Shown piece after piece: positions 1-8,425 of a stretch of 27,705 bases of DNA. This stretch comes from an uncultured Clostridia bacterium. Lineage in GTDB: Bacteria; Bacillota; Clostridia; Christensenellales; Pumilibacteraceae. Below the pieces are notes generated by a model, which saw nothing but the letters and a program-made list of their open reading frames with translations, ran no database searches and was not told the origin of the DNA. Every line of letters starts with the position of its first letter. Positions within the stretch are counted from its first letter, which is position 1. A program made the position numbers and the translations under genes. The stretch spans positions 1 through 27,705 of the forward strand of contig CAMUAL010000024.1 in the NCBI GenBank assembly GCA_947086925.1, given 5' to 3'.

Positions 1-193
1 TGCGGCGCGGCATTTGGTTCTCACATCTCCTCACCCGAGTCCGCTTTCTGCACACCGCGGTTTTTTCGGGTGCAGGCATTTTTCAAAGACAAACGAATTT
101 TTAATCGAAAACGGTATGACTCCCATAGATTGGGCAAACGTAGACGGCGGTTTGGCTACGTACTATAACGGCGGCAAAATAATAAGAGTTTAA
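1..193 (+). CDS. ung: Uracil-DNA glycosylase, C-terminal fragment (cut by window edge)
   Basis: An open frame enters from the left edge (first full codon at base 2) and stops with TAA at 191-193. It encodes the last 63 residues of a family 1 uracil-DNA glycosylase, which excises uracil from DNA to start base excision repair. The diagnostic motif HPSPLSAHRGFFGC is present; it holds the catalytic-loop His and the DNA minor-groove Leu intercalation loop. It is followed by HF and TPIDW, as at the C-terminus of the E. coli enzyme. A 59-base gap separates it from the next gene on the same strand. The start and N-terminal two thirds lie outside the window. Confidence 0.93.
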   Translation, partial: AARHLVLTSPHPSPLSAHRGFFGCRHFSKTNEFLIENGMTPIDWANVDGGLATYYNGGKIIRV

Positions 194-252
194 TCGGCGC
201 GCATTGTCTGTAAAAACAATATCGACGCATTACACATTTAATCAGAGGAAAA

Positions 253-1401
253 ATGGAAATTTACAATCATAACGAAGTTTACGGTCAAAATCCCGAGCCG
301 AACAAAAACAACAAACCGAGCGTATATGCGATAGTCGCGCTCGTGCTTGCCGCGGTTGCGTTTGTTTTAAGCTGTGCGGCGTTTGTTGTTACGCTTGTTC
401 GTAAAACCCCTGGCGGAAGTTCGAACGCCGATTACGAATCCGTGTTCAAAGAAGTTAAAAGTCAGGTGGTTGAAGTGCGCGGTTCGAATACTGCCGCAAC
501 GGGCGTTGTGTATAAAATCATCGACGGCAAAACCTACATTATAACAAATTATCACGTTGTTACGGGCAATGAAACCGCGCGCGTAAGATTTTCGAATTAC
601 GGCGAGCGTAAAGATGCAACCGTTATAGGGTACGACGAATATTACGACATAGCATTGCTCGAAACAGACGGTTATTTCGGCTCCGTGCCCGTTACGGCGG
701 GAGCCAAGCCGAGCATAGGCACGCGCGTTTTGTCGGTCGGCAATAACCTCGGCTACGGAATTTCGGCAACCGACGGCATTGTGTCGCTTACTAACCGCAT
801 GCTTACGGCAGGCGGATACGTGCGCCCCGTTTACACCGTTACAAGCGCAATCAACGCGGGAATGTCGGGCGGCGGCGTTTTTACCTTAGACGGCAGAATA
901 ATCGGTATAGGCGCGTACCAGACGGAATCAGTGAATACCCCCGACGGAAACCGCGATGTAGAAAGCACAAGTCATTGCGTTCCGTACTCAATCGCGTCAC
1001 GCATAGCCGCCGCGATTTTAGACGGCTACACCGAGCAAAACAGTTCTGTCGGGCAGGTTGAAAAAATAGAAATCCGAGGTTCGACCACCGAGGACCGTCT
1101 TGAATTTTGGGGTCTTTACTTTTTTGCGGATTTTCTGCCGAGCGGACTTACCGTGAATTATATCTGCTATGAAAATTCAACCGAAATTGCAGGTAACCTT
1201 TATCCGCAAGTGGGTGATATTATATTGAGTATAGGCGACCTCGAAATAGGTGACGATACCGATTGCGCGGATATTTTCGCCGAAATCCTGCGCTACGAAC
1301 CCGATAGTATTCAAAACGGCAAGCCGCTTACGGTTACTGTTAAGCGCGGCGATGCTACGGTTAATCTTACGTATACTTCAAAAAAGCTCAAATACGCATA
1401 A
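253..1401 (+). CDS. Membrane-anchored HtrA-like trypsin-fold serine protease with PDZ-like C-terminus
   Basis: The 382-residue protein has a short cytoplasmic N-terminus, one membrane helix at about residues 24-49, a trypsin-like domain at about 65-260 and a PDZ-like region at about 280-375. The catalytic triad is readable: His101 in NYHVV, Asp132 in YDIALL and Ser205 in NAGMSGGGVF. This is the layout of Firmicute HtrA/DegP-type proteases, which degrade or sense misfolded proteins outside the membrane. The ATG at 253 follows a GAGG ribosome site. The next gene, a transglutaminase-fold lipoprotein, starts 12 bases after the stop, so the two are probably co-transcribed. The PDZ part is assigned from length and the VGDIILSIGD pattern and is less certain than the protease. 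The physiological substrate is unknown. Confidence 0.85.
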   Translation: MEIYNHNEVYGQNPEPNKNNKPSVYAIVALVLAAVAFVLSCAAFVVTLVRKTPGGSSNADYESVFKEVKSQVVEVRGSNTAATGVVYKIIDGKTYIITNYHVVTGNETARVRFSNYGERKDATVIGYDEYYDIALLETDGYFGSVPVTAGAKPSIGTRVLSVGNNLGYGISATDGIVSLTNRMLTAGGYVRPVYTVTSAINAGMSGGGVFTLDGRIIGIGAYQTESVNTPDGNRDVESTSHCVPYSIASRIAAAILDGYTEQNSSVGQVEKIEIRGSTTEDRLEFWGLYFFADFLPSGLTVNYICYENSTEIAGNLYPQVGDIILSIGDLEIGDDTDCADIFAEILRYEPDSIQNGKPLTVTVKRGDATVNLTYTSKKLKYA

Positions 1402-1413
1402 ACGGGGCGGAAA

Positions 1414-2520
1414 GTGAAAAAACGAATTAAAACAACCGATTGCATAAAAAGAATATTGCTTGCATTTACGGCTTTGTGCGTGTGCGGCTGTATTTTTTGC
1501 GGCTGTTCGATATTTCGCGGAAAAAGTCCCGACATTTCGCCGCACCTTATTTCCGAATCACAGGCGGAGAAAAACCCTGTGCGCAAAATCGATTCGTGCG
1601 AAACCGAAGGATTTAAAACCACAACCGAATCCGAACAGCTTAACGAACTTATAGAAATTACCTACCGTCGTAATAAGCCCGATTTTGCCGACGCTCTGCC
1701 GAAAGTCAAGGAAGTTTACGATGCGGCGATAGCCGTACTGAACCGATATATAAGAAATGATTTTTCCGATTACGAGCGCGTACACGCAATACACGATTGG
1801 CTTGCTTACTGCGTTAAATACGATTTCGACTTGGCGGCGCAGGAAAATCCCGACGGCAACGACCCTGCGTTCGGTTTAGTCGGCGCGCTCATAAATAAAA
1901 AAGCCGTTTGCGACGGACTGAGCAAAGCGTTCAGACTTTTGTGCTGTATCGAGCAGATAAGAGCTACGCGCATGCTCGGCGCATACTCCGACGGCAACGT
2001 GAGTGTGAATCACGCGTGGAACAAAGTCGAACTATACGGCGATTGGTACAACGTAGACATTACGCTCGACGTTTGGCACGTAAACGATATGAATCTGCTT
2101 AATCACGGATATTTTCTCGTTTCCGACAAAGACATATCGGAGGAGCAATTACAGACACGGCACGTAGTGTATGCGTCCGACCCGATAAACGTAAATTATC
2201 CTTGCAACAAAACATACGATTTTCATAAAAACGAGTCGGCTGGAGTGGGCGAATACTCTATGGAGGTTACGTCGCAGGAACAGCTCAACGATATTTTTGC
2301 GGCGGTTAAAAAAGCGAAAGGCAAAATAGGCAAGCTCGAGCTCAGGCTTGACTTCACCGATTATATAATAGATTTAAGCCGCCCCGAAGCCTATGCCGTG
2401 CAAATTGCCGAGGCATACGGCAAGGTGGGCAACGCCGATTATAAAATCAATCCGCAGGCGGGAGTTTACCCGTACATGCGTTATCCCCGAGGCGTTTTCG
2501 TATTTTTGATTTACAAATAG
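1414..2520 (+). CDS. Transglutaminase-fold lipoprotein
   Basis: The 368-residue protein starts with GTG at 1414, preceded by a weak GGGGCGG site 12 bases after the protease gene. The N-terminus is a lipoprotein signal: a basic segment, a hydrophobic stretch and overlapping lipobox candidates VCGC (Cys26) and FCGC (Cys31). The central domain is a bacterial transglutaminase/protease core with Cys166 in AVCDGLSKAF, His200 in NHAWN and Asp215 in VDITLD. This is the usual catalytic triad of the family, found in many Clostridia surface proteins. The last about 120 residues match nothing I recognise. It probably acts outside the membrane as a cysteine protease or crosslinker. Its place after an HtrA-like protease suggests a shared surface role, but this is inference. 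Confidence 0.8.
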   Translation: MKKRIKTTDCIKRILLAFTALCVCGCIFCGCSIFRGKSPDISPHLISESQAEKNPVRKIDSCETEGFKTTTESEQLNELIEITYRRNKPDFADALPKVKEVYDAAIAVLNRYIRNDFSDYERVHAIHDWLAYCVKYDFDLAAQENPDGNDPAFGLVGALINKKAVCDGLSKAFRLLCCIEQIRATRMLGAYSDGNVSVNHAWNKVELYGDWYNVDITLDVWHVNDMNLLNHGYFLVSDKDISEEQLQTRHVVYASDPINVNYPCNKTYDFHKNESAGVGEYSMEVTSQEQLNDIFAAVKKAKGKIGKLELRLDFTDYIIDLSRPEAYAVQIAEAYGKVGNADYKINPQAGVYPYMRYPRGVFVFLIYK

Positions 2521-2563
2521 TTTTTGCCGTATGTTTTTGGCTTTACAATTTATTTCATATACA

Positions 2564-2599
2564 AAAAAGCTATCGACCGAAATCGTCCGATAGCTTTTT
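2564..2599. terminator. Bidirectional intrinsic terminator between convergent genes
   Basis: Two perfect 12-base arms (2564-2575 and 2588-2599) of the form A5-GCTATCG and CGATAGC-T5 flank a 12-base loop. The A and T tracts give a U-run in both directions. The hairpin can therefore end the protease-lipoprotein transcript on the + strand and the leu-acpP transcript on the - strand, and it sits exactly between them. Confidence 0.92.
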
Positions 2600-2626
2600 A
2601 TTATTTAATCGGTAGTTACATAAGTA

Positions 2627-2860
2627 TTACTTTTTGTTTATTTCGCTTTCGATAAAGTCGGCAAGGTCGCCTACGCGAGTGAGAGATTCAACCTTATCGT
2701 CGGGAATGGTTATTCCGGATTCTTCTTCTAAGGTGAACAGCATTTCGACGATTACAAGCGAATCTGCGTTAAGGTCTTTTCTTATATCGGTGTCGCGCGT
2801 TATTTTCGATTTGTCTACCTTTAAATATTTTGCGAGCATTTCCGCAACTTTTTCAAACAT
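2627..2860 (-). CDS. acpP: Acyl carrier protein
   Basis: The 77-residue acidic protein has the acyl carrier fold and the phosphopantetheine attachment Ser34 in the motif NADSLVIVEM. It carries growing acyl chains in fatty acid synthesis in the cytosol. The usual GADSLDxVEL motif is changed here to V-I after DSL, a mild divergence. It is the last gene of the ilvD-leuCDB transcript, 24 bases after leuB, with its own AAGGAG site, and ends just before the shared terminator. acpP normally sits with fab genes, so its place behind leucine genes is unusual. It could serve general fatty acid synthesis or be a second, specialised carrier; whether another acpP exists in the genome decides this. Confidence 0.9.
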   Translation of the reverse strand: MFEKVAEMLAKYLKVDKSKITRDTDIRKDLNADSLVIVEMLFTLEEESGITIPDDKVESLTRVGDLADFIESEINKK

Positions 2861-2884
2861 TTTATATACTCCTTATTTGTTTAA

Positions 2885-3964
2885 TTATGAATTAAGAATT
2901 TCAAGCGCAATCAGTTCGCCCATTTTACTGCAAGTTACTTTTTTGCCGCTACCCGAGTAAATATCCACGGTGCGGTAACCCTTAGCCAAAATAGTGTTTA
3001 TGGCTTTTTCCACTGCCGCCGTTTCTTTGGCAAGTTCGAACGACGATGAGAGCATCATAGCCGCCGCCAAAATCGTTGCAATGGGGTTGGCGGCGTCCTT
3101 TCCCGCTATGTCGGGGGCAGAGCCGTGAATCGGTTCGTACAAACCGAGCTTTGTTGCGCCTAAACTGCTGCTTGGCAAAAGACCTATCGAGCCTGTAAGC
3201 ATTGCCGCCTCGTCGGAAAGTATGTCGCCGAACATATTGGGACATAGTACAACGTCGAACTGAGAAGGGTCTTTAACGAGCTGCATTGCGCAATTATCCA
3301 CAAGCATGTGACTTAGCTCGACTTCGGGGTATCCTTCGGCAACGCGGCTTACCGTTGCGCGCCAAAGTCTGCTTGAATCGAGTACGTTTGCTTTATCTAC
3401 GCTTATGAGTTTTTTCTTGCGCGACATTGCTATATCGAAGGCTATTTTCGCTATACGCTCGATTTCCACAATCGAATAAACTTCGGTATCGAATGCCTCG
3501 TGCCCGAATTTGCCGTTACGGTATCCGCGCTGACCGAAGTAAATGCCGCCCGTAAGCTCACGCACGAACACCATGTTAATGCCTTTTTTGGTTACTGCGG
3601 GTTTAAGCGGGGAATCGTTTTTGAGCTGTTCGTAAAGCACTGCGGGACGTACGTTTGCATAAAGTCCCATGGCGCTCCTGAGCGAAAGCAGACCTTTTTC
3701 GGGACGCAAATGCCCGGCAAGGTTATCCCATTTGGGGCCGCCGACCGCACCGAGCAGTACCGCGTCGGAATTAAGGCATGCGTCGATTGTTTCCTGAGGC
3801 AGGGGAACGCCTGTGCTGTCGATTGCCACTCCGCCCATAAGAGGAAAATTGTAGTTGAACGTGTGTCCGAATCTCTGCGCTATCGCATCCAAACAGCCGA
3901 TAGCCGCATCTATGATTTCGGGACCTATTCCGTCACCGCGTATCACAGCGATTTTACATTCCAT
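2885..3964 (-). CDS. leuB: 3-isopropylmalate dehydrogenase
   Basis: The 359-residue enzyme oxidises and decarboxylates (2R,3S)-3-isopropylmalate to 2-oxoisocaproate with NAD, the third leucine-specific step. Family marks are KIAVIRGDGIGPEI at the N-terminus, the RELTGGIYFG segment that holds the substrate-contact residues, the metal-binding aspartates in NMFGDILSDEAA, and the NAD-site segment EPIHGSAPDIAGK. Length is normal (about 360). The ATG is preceded by AAGGAAGG. It lies 91 bases after leuD and 24 bases before acpP. Confidence 0.95.
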   Translation of the reverse strand: MECKIAVIRGDGIGPEIIDAAIGCLDAIAQRFGHTFNYNFPLMGGVAIDSTGVPLPQETIDACLNSDAVLLGAVGGPKWDNLAGHLRPEKGLLSLRSAMGLYANVRPAVLYEQLKNDSPLKPAVTKKGINMVFVRELTGGIYFGQRGYRNGKFGHEAFDTEVYSIVEIERIAKIAFDIAMSRKKKLISVDKANVLDSSRLWRATVSRVAEGYPEVELSHMLVDNCAMQLVKDPSQFDVVLCPNMFGDILSDEAAMLTGSIGLLPSSSLGATKLGLYEPIHGSAPDIAGKDAANPIATILAAAMMLSSSFELAKETAAVEKAINTILAKGYRTVDIYSGSGKKVTCSKMGELIALEILNS

Positions 3965-4055
3965 TTTCAGTACCTTCCTTAAATTGAATTTAGGTTTTTT
4001 CGGATATGTTACATATTTGTGTTGTTATCGAATTTACATAGGCGGTTGCATTGCG

Positions 4056-4520
4056 TCAGCAAAGAAGTCCGCCGCGCGCTATTATTGCGCGTATTTCGTC
4101 GGGGAACGGGGGAACTTTGTATACTTTATTCAACCGCTCGTTTGTTATAGTGCCTGCCTTTAAATCAACCGTAACAGTGTCGCCGTTTTCGGCGTCGTGC
4201 ACCGCGTCGGCACATTCCAAAATCGGTAAGCCTATGTTAATCGAGTTGCGGAAGAATATGCGCGCAAAGCTTTCGGCAATTACGCACGCAACGCCAGATT
4301 CTTTTATTGACAGCGGCGCGTGTTCGCGGCTCGAACCGCAACCGAAATTATTGCCCGCAATTATAATATCGCCCTTTTTTACGTTTTTCGCAAATGCGGG
4401 GTCTATATCTTCCATGCAGTGAGCGGCAAGCTCACGTCCGTCCGACGAATTAAGATAGCGGGCAGGGATTATAACGTCGGTATCTACGTTATCGCCGTAT
4501 TTGTGTACTTTGCCTGTCAT
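4056..4520 (-). CDS. leuD: 3-isopropylmalate dehydratase small subunit
   Basis: This 154-residue swivel-domain subunit pairs with LeuC to convert 2-isopropylmalate to 3-isopropylmalate. The hallmark NNFGCGSSREHAP lies at residues 57-69, and the N-terminus carries DNVDTDVIIPARYL. The short length is that of the separate-subunit form (about 160 residues) found in many Clostridia and archaea, not the about 200-residue E. coli form. The ATG follows an AAGGAA site. The 92-base spacer from leuC carries a block repeated in the ilvD-leuC spacer (see findings). Confidence 0.95.
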   Translation of the reverse strand: MTGKVHKYGDNVDTDVIIPARYLNSSDGRELAAHCMEDIDPAFAKNVKKGDIIIAGNNFGCGSSREHAPLSIKESGVACVIAESFARIFFRNSINIGLPILECADAVHDAENGDTVTVDLKAGTITNERLNKVYKVPPFPDEIRAIIARGGLLC

Positions 4521-4558
4521 GCTTTTGCCTGTTCCTTTTTATAAGTTTTGTTTTGTGT

Positions 4559-4613
4559 GTTTACGGATTGACGTTATGGTGTAAGCCGATTATATTATCT
4601 TACTGATTGGCAT
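4559..4613. repeat. Intergenic repeat block, copy 1 (leuC-leuD spacer)
   Basis: On the + strand this spacer holds GTTTACGGATTGAC (4559-4572) and, 17 bases on, TTATATTATCTTAC (4590-4603), ending near leuC's stop codon. Both pieces recur in the same order and nearly the same spacing in the ilvD-leuC spacer. The first matches at 13 of 14 positions and the second at 12 of 14. On the transcribed strand the second piece contains TATAAT. It may be an internal promoter or a control element; the function is unknown. Confidence 0.45.
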
Positions 4614-5863
4614 TAAAAAACACCGAGTTTTCCGAGTACGGCACTGCAAGCCGCCACATATGGCGAAGCAAGATAAACCTCGCTCGATGTATGCCCCATG
4701 CGCCCAACGAAATTGCGGTTTGTTGTGGCAACGCACTTTTCGCCCTCGGCAAGTATTCCCATGTAGCCGCCTAAGCACGGACCGCAAGTGGGGGTTGAAA
4801 CAATCGCGCCCGCTTTTATAAATGTTTCTATAAGTCCTTCGTGCAGAGCTTGCAAATATATCTCGTTTGTGGCGGGAATTATTATTGCGCGTACGCCTTT
4901 ATGCACTTTGTTGTTTTTAAACACTTCGGCGGCGGCACGCAAATCGGAAATATGTCCGTTGGTGCATGAACCGATTACCGCTTGGTCGATTTTTACGTTT
5001 CCCGCTTTGTCGATAGTGCGTGTGTTTTCGGGCAGATGGGGGAACGCCACCGTGGGTTTAAGCTCCGACAAATCGATTTCCACCGTCTGTTCGTATTCGG
5101 CGTCGGGGTCGGCTTTGTACACCGTGCCCGCGCGCGTCGTTCTGCCTTTTAGGTATTCGGCTGTGATTTCGTCCGCCTCGAAAATACCGTTTTTCGCACC
5201 CGCCTCGATTGCCATGTTGCAAATTGTGAAGCGGTCGTCTATGTCAAGGTTGCGGCAACCGTTTCCCGTAAATTCCAACGACTTGTAAAGCGCGCCGCAA
5301 ACGCCTATTTTGCCTATAAGGTGTAATATCACGTCTTTGCCGCATATGTGCTTTGCTTTTTCGCCTTTAAGCACCACTTTGATTGCCGAGGGAACTTTGA
5401 ACCACGCCGTACCGCTACTCATACCGTACGCCATGTCGGTGGAGCCTACGCCCGTCGCAAACGCGCCGAGTGCCCCGTAAGTGCAGGTGTGAGAATCTGC
5501 GCCTATAATAAGGTCGCCGGGGGAGATAAGCCCTTTTTCGGGCAACAAAGCATGCTCTATTCCCATTTCGCCGACGTCGTAAAAGTGTGTTATTTTTTCC
5601 GCGTTTGCAAAATCGCGGCAACACTTGCATTGAGTTGCCGATTTAATGTCTTTGTTGGGGGCAAAGTGGTCCATTACAAGCGCAATCTTGTTTTTGTCGA
5701 ATACGCCTTTTTTGCCCGCCTTTTTAAGTTCGTTTATGGCAACGGGCGAGGTGATGTCGTTTCCGAGTACAAGGTCGAGTCGCGCGGTTATAAGCTGACC
5801 CGCCGTAACTTCGGCAAGTCCCGCTTTTGCGCTCAAAATTTTCTGCGTTAAAGTCATGCCCAT
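4613..5863 (-). CDS. leuC: 3-isopropylmalate dehydratase large subunit
   Basis: The 416-residue aconitase-family subunit holds a [4Fe-4S] cluster and, with LeuD, isomerises isopropylmalate in leucine synthesis. The cluster ligands are visible: Cys300 in IGSCTNG, and Cys360 and Cys363 in TPTCGPCLGG. GADSHTCTYGALG and VMDHFAP are typical active-site segments. Length fits the about 420-residue LeuC2/homoaconitase-type branch. It begins MGMTLTQK; an ATG four bases in could also serve as the start. It is preceded by AAAGGA and sits 155 bases after ilvD. Confidence 0.95.
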   Translation of the reverse strand: MGMTLTQKILSAKAGLAEVTAGQLITARLDLVLGNDITSPVAINELKKAGKKGVFDKNKIALVMDHFAPNKDIKSATQCKCCRDFANAEKITHFYDVGEMGIEHALLPEKGLISPGDLIIGADSHTCTYGALGAFATGVGSTDMAYGMSSGTAWFKVPSAIKVVLKGEKAKHICGKDVILHLIGKIGVCGALYKSLEFTGNGCRNLDIDDRFTICNMAIEAGAKNGIFEADEITAEYLKGRTTRAGTVYKADPDAEYEQTVEIDLSELKPTVAFPHLPENTRTIDKAGNVKIDQAVIGSCTNGHISDLRAAAEVFKNNKVHKGVRAIIIPATNEIYLQALHEGLIETFIKAGAIVSTPTCGPCLGGYMGILAEGEKCVATTNRNFVGRMGHTSSEVYLASPYVAACSAVLGKLGVF

Positions 5864-5958
5864 AAAGTAATTTTCCTTTGCCCTGTTTAACGGTTTGTGT
5901 CTGAAAATAAAAATCGGATAATTTAACGGCTTGCCCGTATAAATAATAAACTAAATAA

Positions 5959-6010
5959 GTTTACGGTTTGACACCCTAATATTTACTTATATAGTCTTAC
6001 GAGCTGACAT
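5959..6010. repeat. Intergenic repeat block, copy 2 (ilvD-leuC spacer)
   Basis: On the + strand the spacer holds GTTTACGGTTTGAC (5959-5972) and TTATATAGTCTTAC (5987-6000). These match the leuC-leuD spacer block in order, orientation and distance from the upstream gene's end. Between the pieces the two copies do not align well. The rest of this spacer is AT-rich with no ORF. Confidence 0.45.
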
Positions 6011-6018
6011 AAAAAGAA

Positions 6019-7677
6019 TCAAAATTTCTTTTTAAGAACCGCGCCTTGCGAAGCGCCCGTAACAAGATACTTGTATCTTAAAAGCCAACCGCTCGGCTCG
6101 CCGTCTTTGGGACGGAATTTTTTGGTGCGCGCCGCCATTTCTTTTGCGTTTATGTCGAGATTAAGTCTGCCCGCCGGAATATCGATGCTGATTTTGTCGC
6201 CGTTCTGAATAAGAGCGATTTTGCCGCCTGCCGCCGCTTCGGGGCAAACGTGTCCGATTGCCGCGCCGCGCGTAGCGCCCGAAAATCTGCCGTCGGTTAT
6301 AAGCGCAACATCCTCGTCGAGTCCCATTCCGCAAAGAGCGGAAGTGGGGGAAAGCATTTCGCGCATTCCGGGACCGCCTTTGGGACCTTCGTAACGTATT
6401 ACTATTACGTCGCCTTTTTGAATTTTTCCGCTCATTATTGCGTGAACGCAGTCTTCTTCGCTGTCAAAGCACTTTGCTTTTCCCGTAAATGCGAGCATTT
6501 TCTGCGAAACCGCACTGCGCTTAACTACCGCGCCGTCCTCGCATATATTGCCTTTCAATACGGCAATGCCGCCGTGCGGCGAAATGGGGTCGTCTATCGG
6601 GTTAATCGCATCACCCGTTATTTCGGCATGCGCATACGACTTGCCGAGAGTCTTGCCCGTAACGGTGATTGCGTCGCCTTTTATAAGATTCTTGCTTGCA
6701 AGCTGATTGAGTACAGCCATAATGCCGCCCGAGCGGTTGAGGTCTTCCATGTCGCGGGTGGTGGCGGGACTTAATTTGCAGAGGTTTGGCGTGCGGTCCG
6801 AAATCTGTTGAACAAGGTCGAGATTGAGAGTTATTCCGCATTCCGCGGCAATCGCAAACAGGTGAAGCACCGTGTTTGTAGATGCGCCTATCGCCATATC
6901 GAGAGTGAGCGCGTTGACAAACGCGTCTTTTGTAAGAATCATGCGGGGCAGAATATCGTTCGAAACCATTTTCATTATAGCCGCGCCCGCCGATTTCGCA
7001 AGACGCAGACGCTCGGCTTTGTTTGCGCCTATCGTTCCGTTTCCGGGAAGGGCAATGCCCAATGCTTCGCTCAAACAGTTAAGACTGTTTGCCGTGTACA
7101 TACCGCAACAACTGCCGCAACCGGGGCATGCGCAGTTTTCGAGCTCGGTAAGTTCGTCAAGCGACATATTGCCCGATTTTACTTTTCCGACAGCCTCGAA
7201 CGTGGTTGATAAACTGACTTTTTCGCCCTTGTATAATCCGCTTTCCATAGGACCGCCCGAAACAAGAACGGCGGGTATGTTCACTCTTGCGGCGCCCATA
7301 ATCATTCCGGGTACTATTTTATCGCAGTTCGGAACAAGCACAACGCCGTCGAACGCATGCCCCGTAAGCATGCTTTCAACGCCGTCGGCAATAAGCTCGC
7401 GCGAGGGGAGGGAATAACGCATGCCGTCGTGACCCATGGCAATGCCGTCGCAAATACCTATCGAGGGCACAACAAAAGGAGTGCCGCCCGCGGCGTAAAT
7501 TCCCGCTTTGACCGCATCGGTGATTTTGTCGAGATGAGCATGCCCGGGCACGATTTCGCTTTTTGCCGATATTATCGCAATAAGCGGCTTTGCTATTTCC
7601 TCGTCGGTTAATCCGAGTGCTTTGTAAAGGGCGCGCTGAGGAGCTTTTTCGATTCCCGAACACAATTCTTTTGACAC
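6019..7677 (-). CDS. ilvD: Dihydroxy-acid dehydratase
   Basis: The 552-residue enzyme dehydrates 2,3-dihydroxy-isovalerate and 2,3-dihydroxy-3-methylvalerate to the 2-oxo acids that lead to valine, leucine and isoleucine. Fe-S ligand regions are readable: Cys118 in VPNCDKIVPGM and the cluster CACPGCGSCCGMYTANS at about 182-198. GGPGMREML and DGRFSGATRG mark the C-terminal half. Length is normal (about 555). It heads its own transcript, with a good promoter 37 bases upstream of the ATG and a terminator before that promoter, so it is probably expressed separately from ilvBN. The Shine-Dalgarno is GAGG. Confidence 0.95.
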   Translation of the reverse strand: MSKELCSGIEKAPQRALYKALGLTDEEIAKPLIAIISAKSEIVPGHAHLDKITDAVKAGIYAAGGTPFVVPSIGICDGIAMGHDGMRYSLPSRELIADGVESMLTGHAFDGVVLVPNCDKIVPGMIMGAARVNIPAVLVSGGPMESGLYKGEKVSLSTTFEAVGKVKSGNMSLDELTELENCACPGCGSCCGMYTANSLNCLSEALGIALPGNGTIGANKAERLRLAKSAGAAIMKMVSNDILPRMILTKDAFVNALTLDMAIGASTNTVLHLFAIAAECGITLNLDLVQQISDRTPNLCKLSPATTRDMEDLNRSGGIMAVLNQLASKNLIKGDAITVTGKTLGKSYAHAEITGDAINPIDDPISPHGGIAVLKGNICEDGAVVKRSAVSQKMLAFTGKAKCFDSEEDCVHAIMSGKIQKGDVIVIRYEGPKGGPGMREMLSPTSALCGMGLDEDVALITDGRFSGATRGAAIGHVCPEAAAGGKIALIQNGDKISIDIPAGRLNLDINAKEMAARTKKFRPKDGEPSGWLLRYKYLVTGASQGAVLKKKF

Positions 7678-7713
7678 GATTCATTACCTCGCTTAGTTTT
7701 TATATTCTTATAT

Positions 7714-7743
7714 ATTATATCAAAAACTATGCGTATTTGTAAA
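7714..7743 (-). promoter_or_regulatory. Promoter of ilvD-leuCDB-acpP
   Basis: On the - strand TTTACA (7743-7738) is followed after 18 bases by TATAAT (7719-7714), giving a start near 7707 and a leader of about 30 bases. It lies between the terminator behind ilvN and the ilvD start codon. No T-box or leader peptide fits in so short a leader. Confidence 0.7.
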
Positions 7744-7829
7744 GCCGTTTTGCCTTTTTTAACCGCTTTAATTTAATGTAAAAGGCGGTTTTTTGCGTTT
7801 TTAGCCGCTGTTTTGCCGAGAGTCGCGCA

Positions 7830-7878
7830 ATAAGACAATAAAAAGCGACGCACTTCGTTTTCGAGCGAGTCGCTTTTT
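7830..7878 (-). terminator. Intrinsic terminator after ilvBN
   Basis: Ten-base arms A5-GCGAC (7840-7849) and GTCGC-T5 (7869-7878) form a perfect stem. Read on the - strand it ends in TTTTTATTGTCTTATT. It lies 29 bases past the ilvN stop and separates ilvBN from ilvD. The stem also works in the other direction, but no + gene ends here. Confidence 0.8.
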
Positions 7879-7906
7879 GCCGTTAGATTACATAATGTAA
7901 TGCGTT

Positions 7907-8425
7907 TTAAAACAAATCGTTGCAGTCGTCAAAATCGTTTATACTGCCGTTGCCGCGCCCCAATGCGGTTAAGCCCGTGCGCACAAGCTCAATAATGCCG
8001 TAATGGCTTACAAGATTTATAAAGGCGTCTATTTTGTTGGGCTCTCCGGTAAGTTCGACTATAATCGAGGCGGGCGAAAGGTCTATCATTTTAGCTTTGT
8101 AAATGTTGCAAGTGCTCTCGATTTCGGGACGCTGAGCGGCTTGCATTTTTATTTTGATTATAAGGAGTTCGCGGCTGACGGCTTTGTCGGGCTCCAAAAG
8201 CCCTATTTTTACTACGTCTACAAGTTTATCAAGCTGACGAACTATCTGTTTTATGGTACTTTCGTCGGCTTCGGCAACTATCGTCATGCGCGAATAACGC
8301 TCGTCTTCGGTGGCGCATGCGGACAGACTGTTTATGTTGTAACCGCGGCGGGAGAACAGACCCGATATTCTTGTAAGTACGCCGCTCTTGTTTGTAACAA
8401 GCGCCGTAATGATATACTGCTTCAT
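7907..8425 (-). CDS. ilvN: Acetolactate synthase small (regulatory) subunit
   Basis: The 172-residue protein starts with an ACT domain (IITALVTNKSGVLTRISGLFSRRGYNINSL at about 4-33). This is the valine-binding domain that activates and feedback-controls the large subunit. A C-terminal regulatory domain follows at about 85-160. The ATG directly abuts the ilvB stop codon (TAA then ATG with no gap), so the subunits are translationally coupled. Length matches the IlvH/IlvN type of about 160-175 residues. In Firmicutes it is often called ilvH; the symbol is a choice, not a functional difference. Confidence 0.94.
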   Translation of the reverse strand: MKQYIITALVTNKSGVLTRISGLFSRRGYNINSLSACATEDERYSRMTIVAEADESTIKQIVRQLDKLVDVVKIGLLEPDKAVSRELLIIKIKMQAAQRPEIESTCNIYKAKMIDLSPASIIVELTGEPNKIDAFINLVSHYGIIELVRTGLTALGRGNGSINDFDDCNDLF

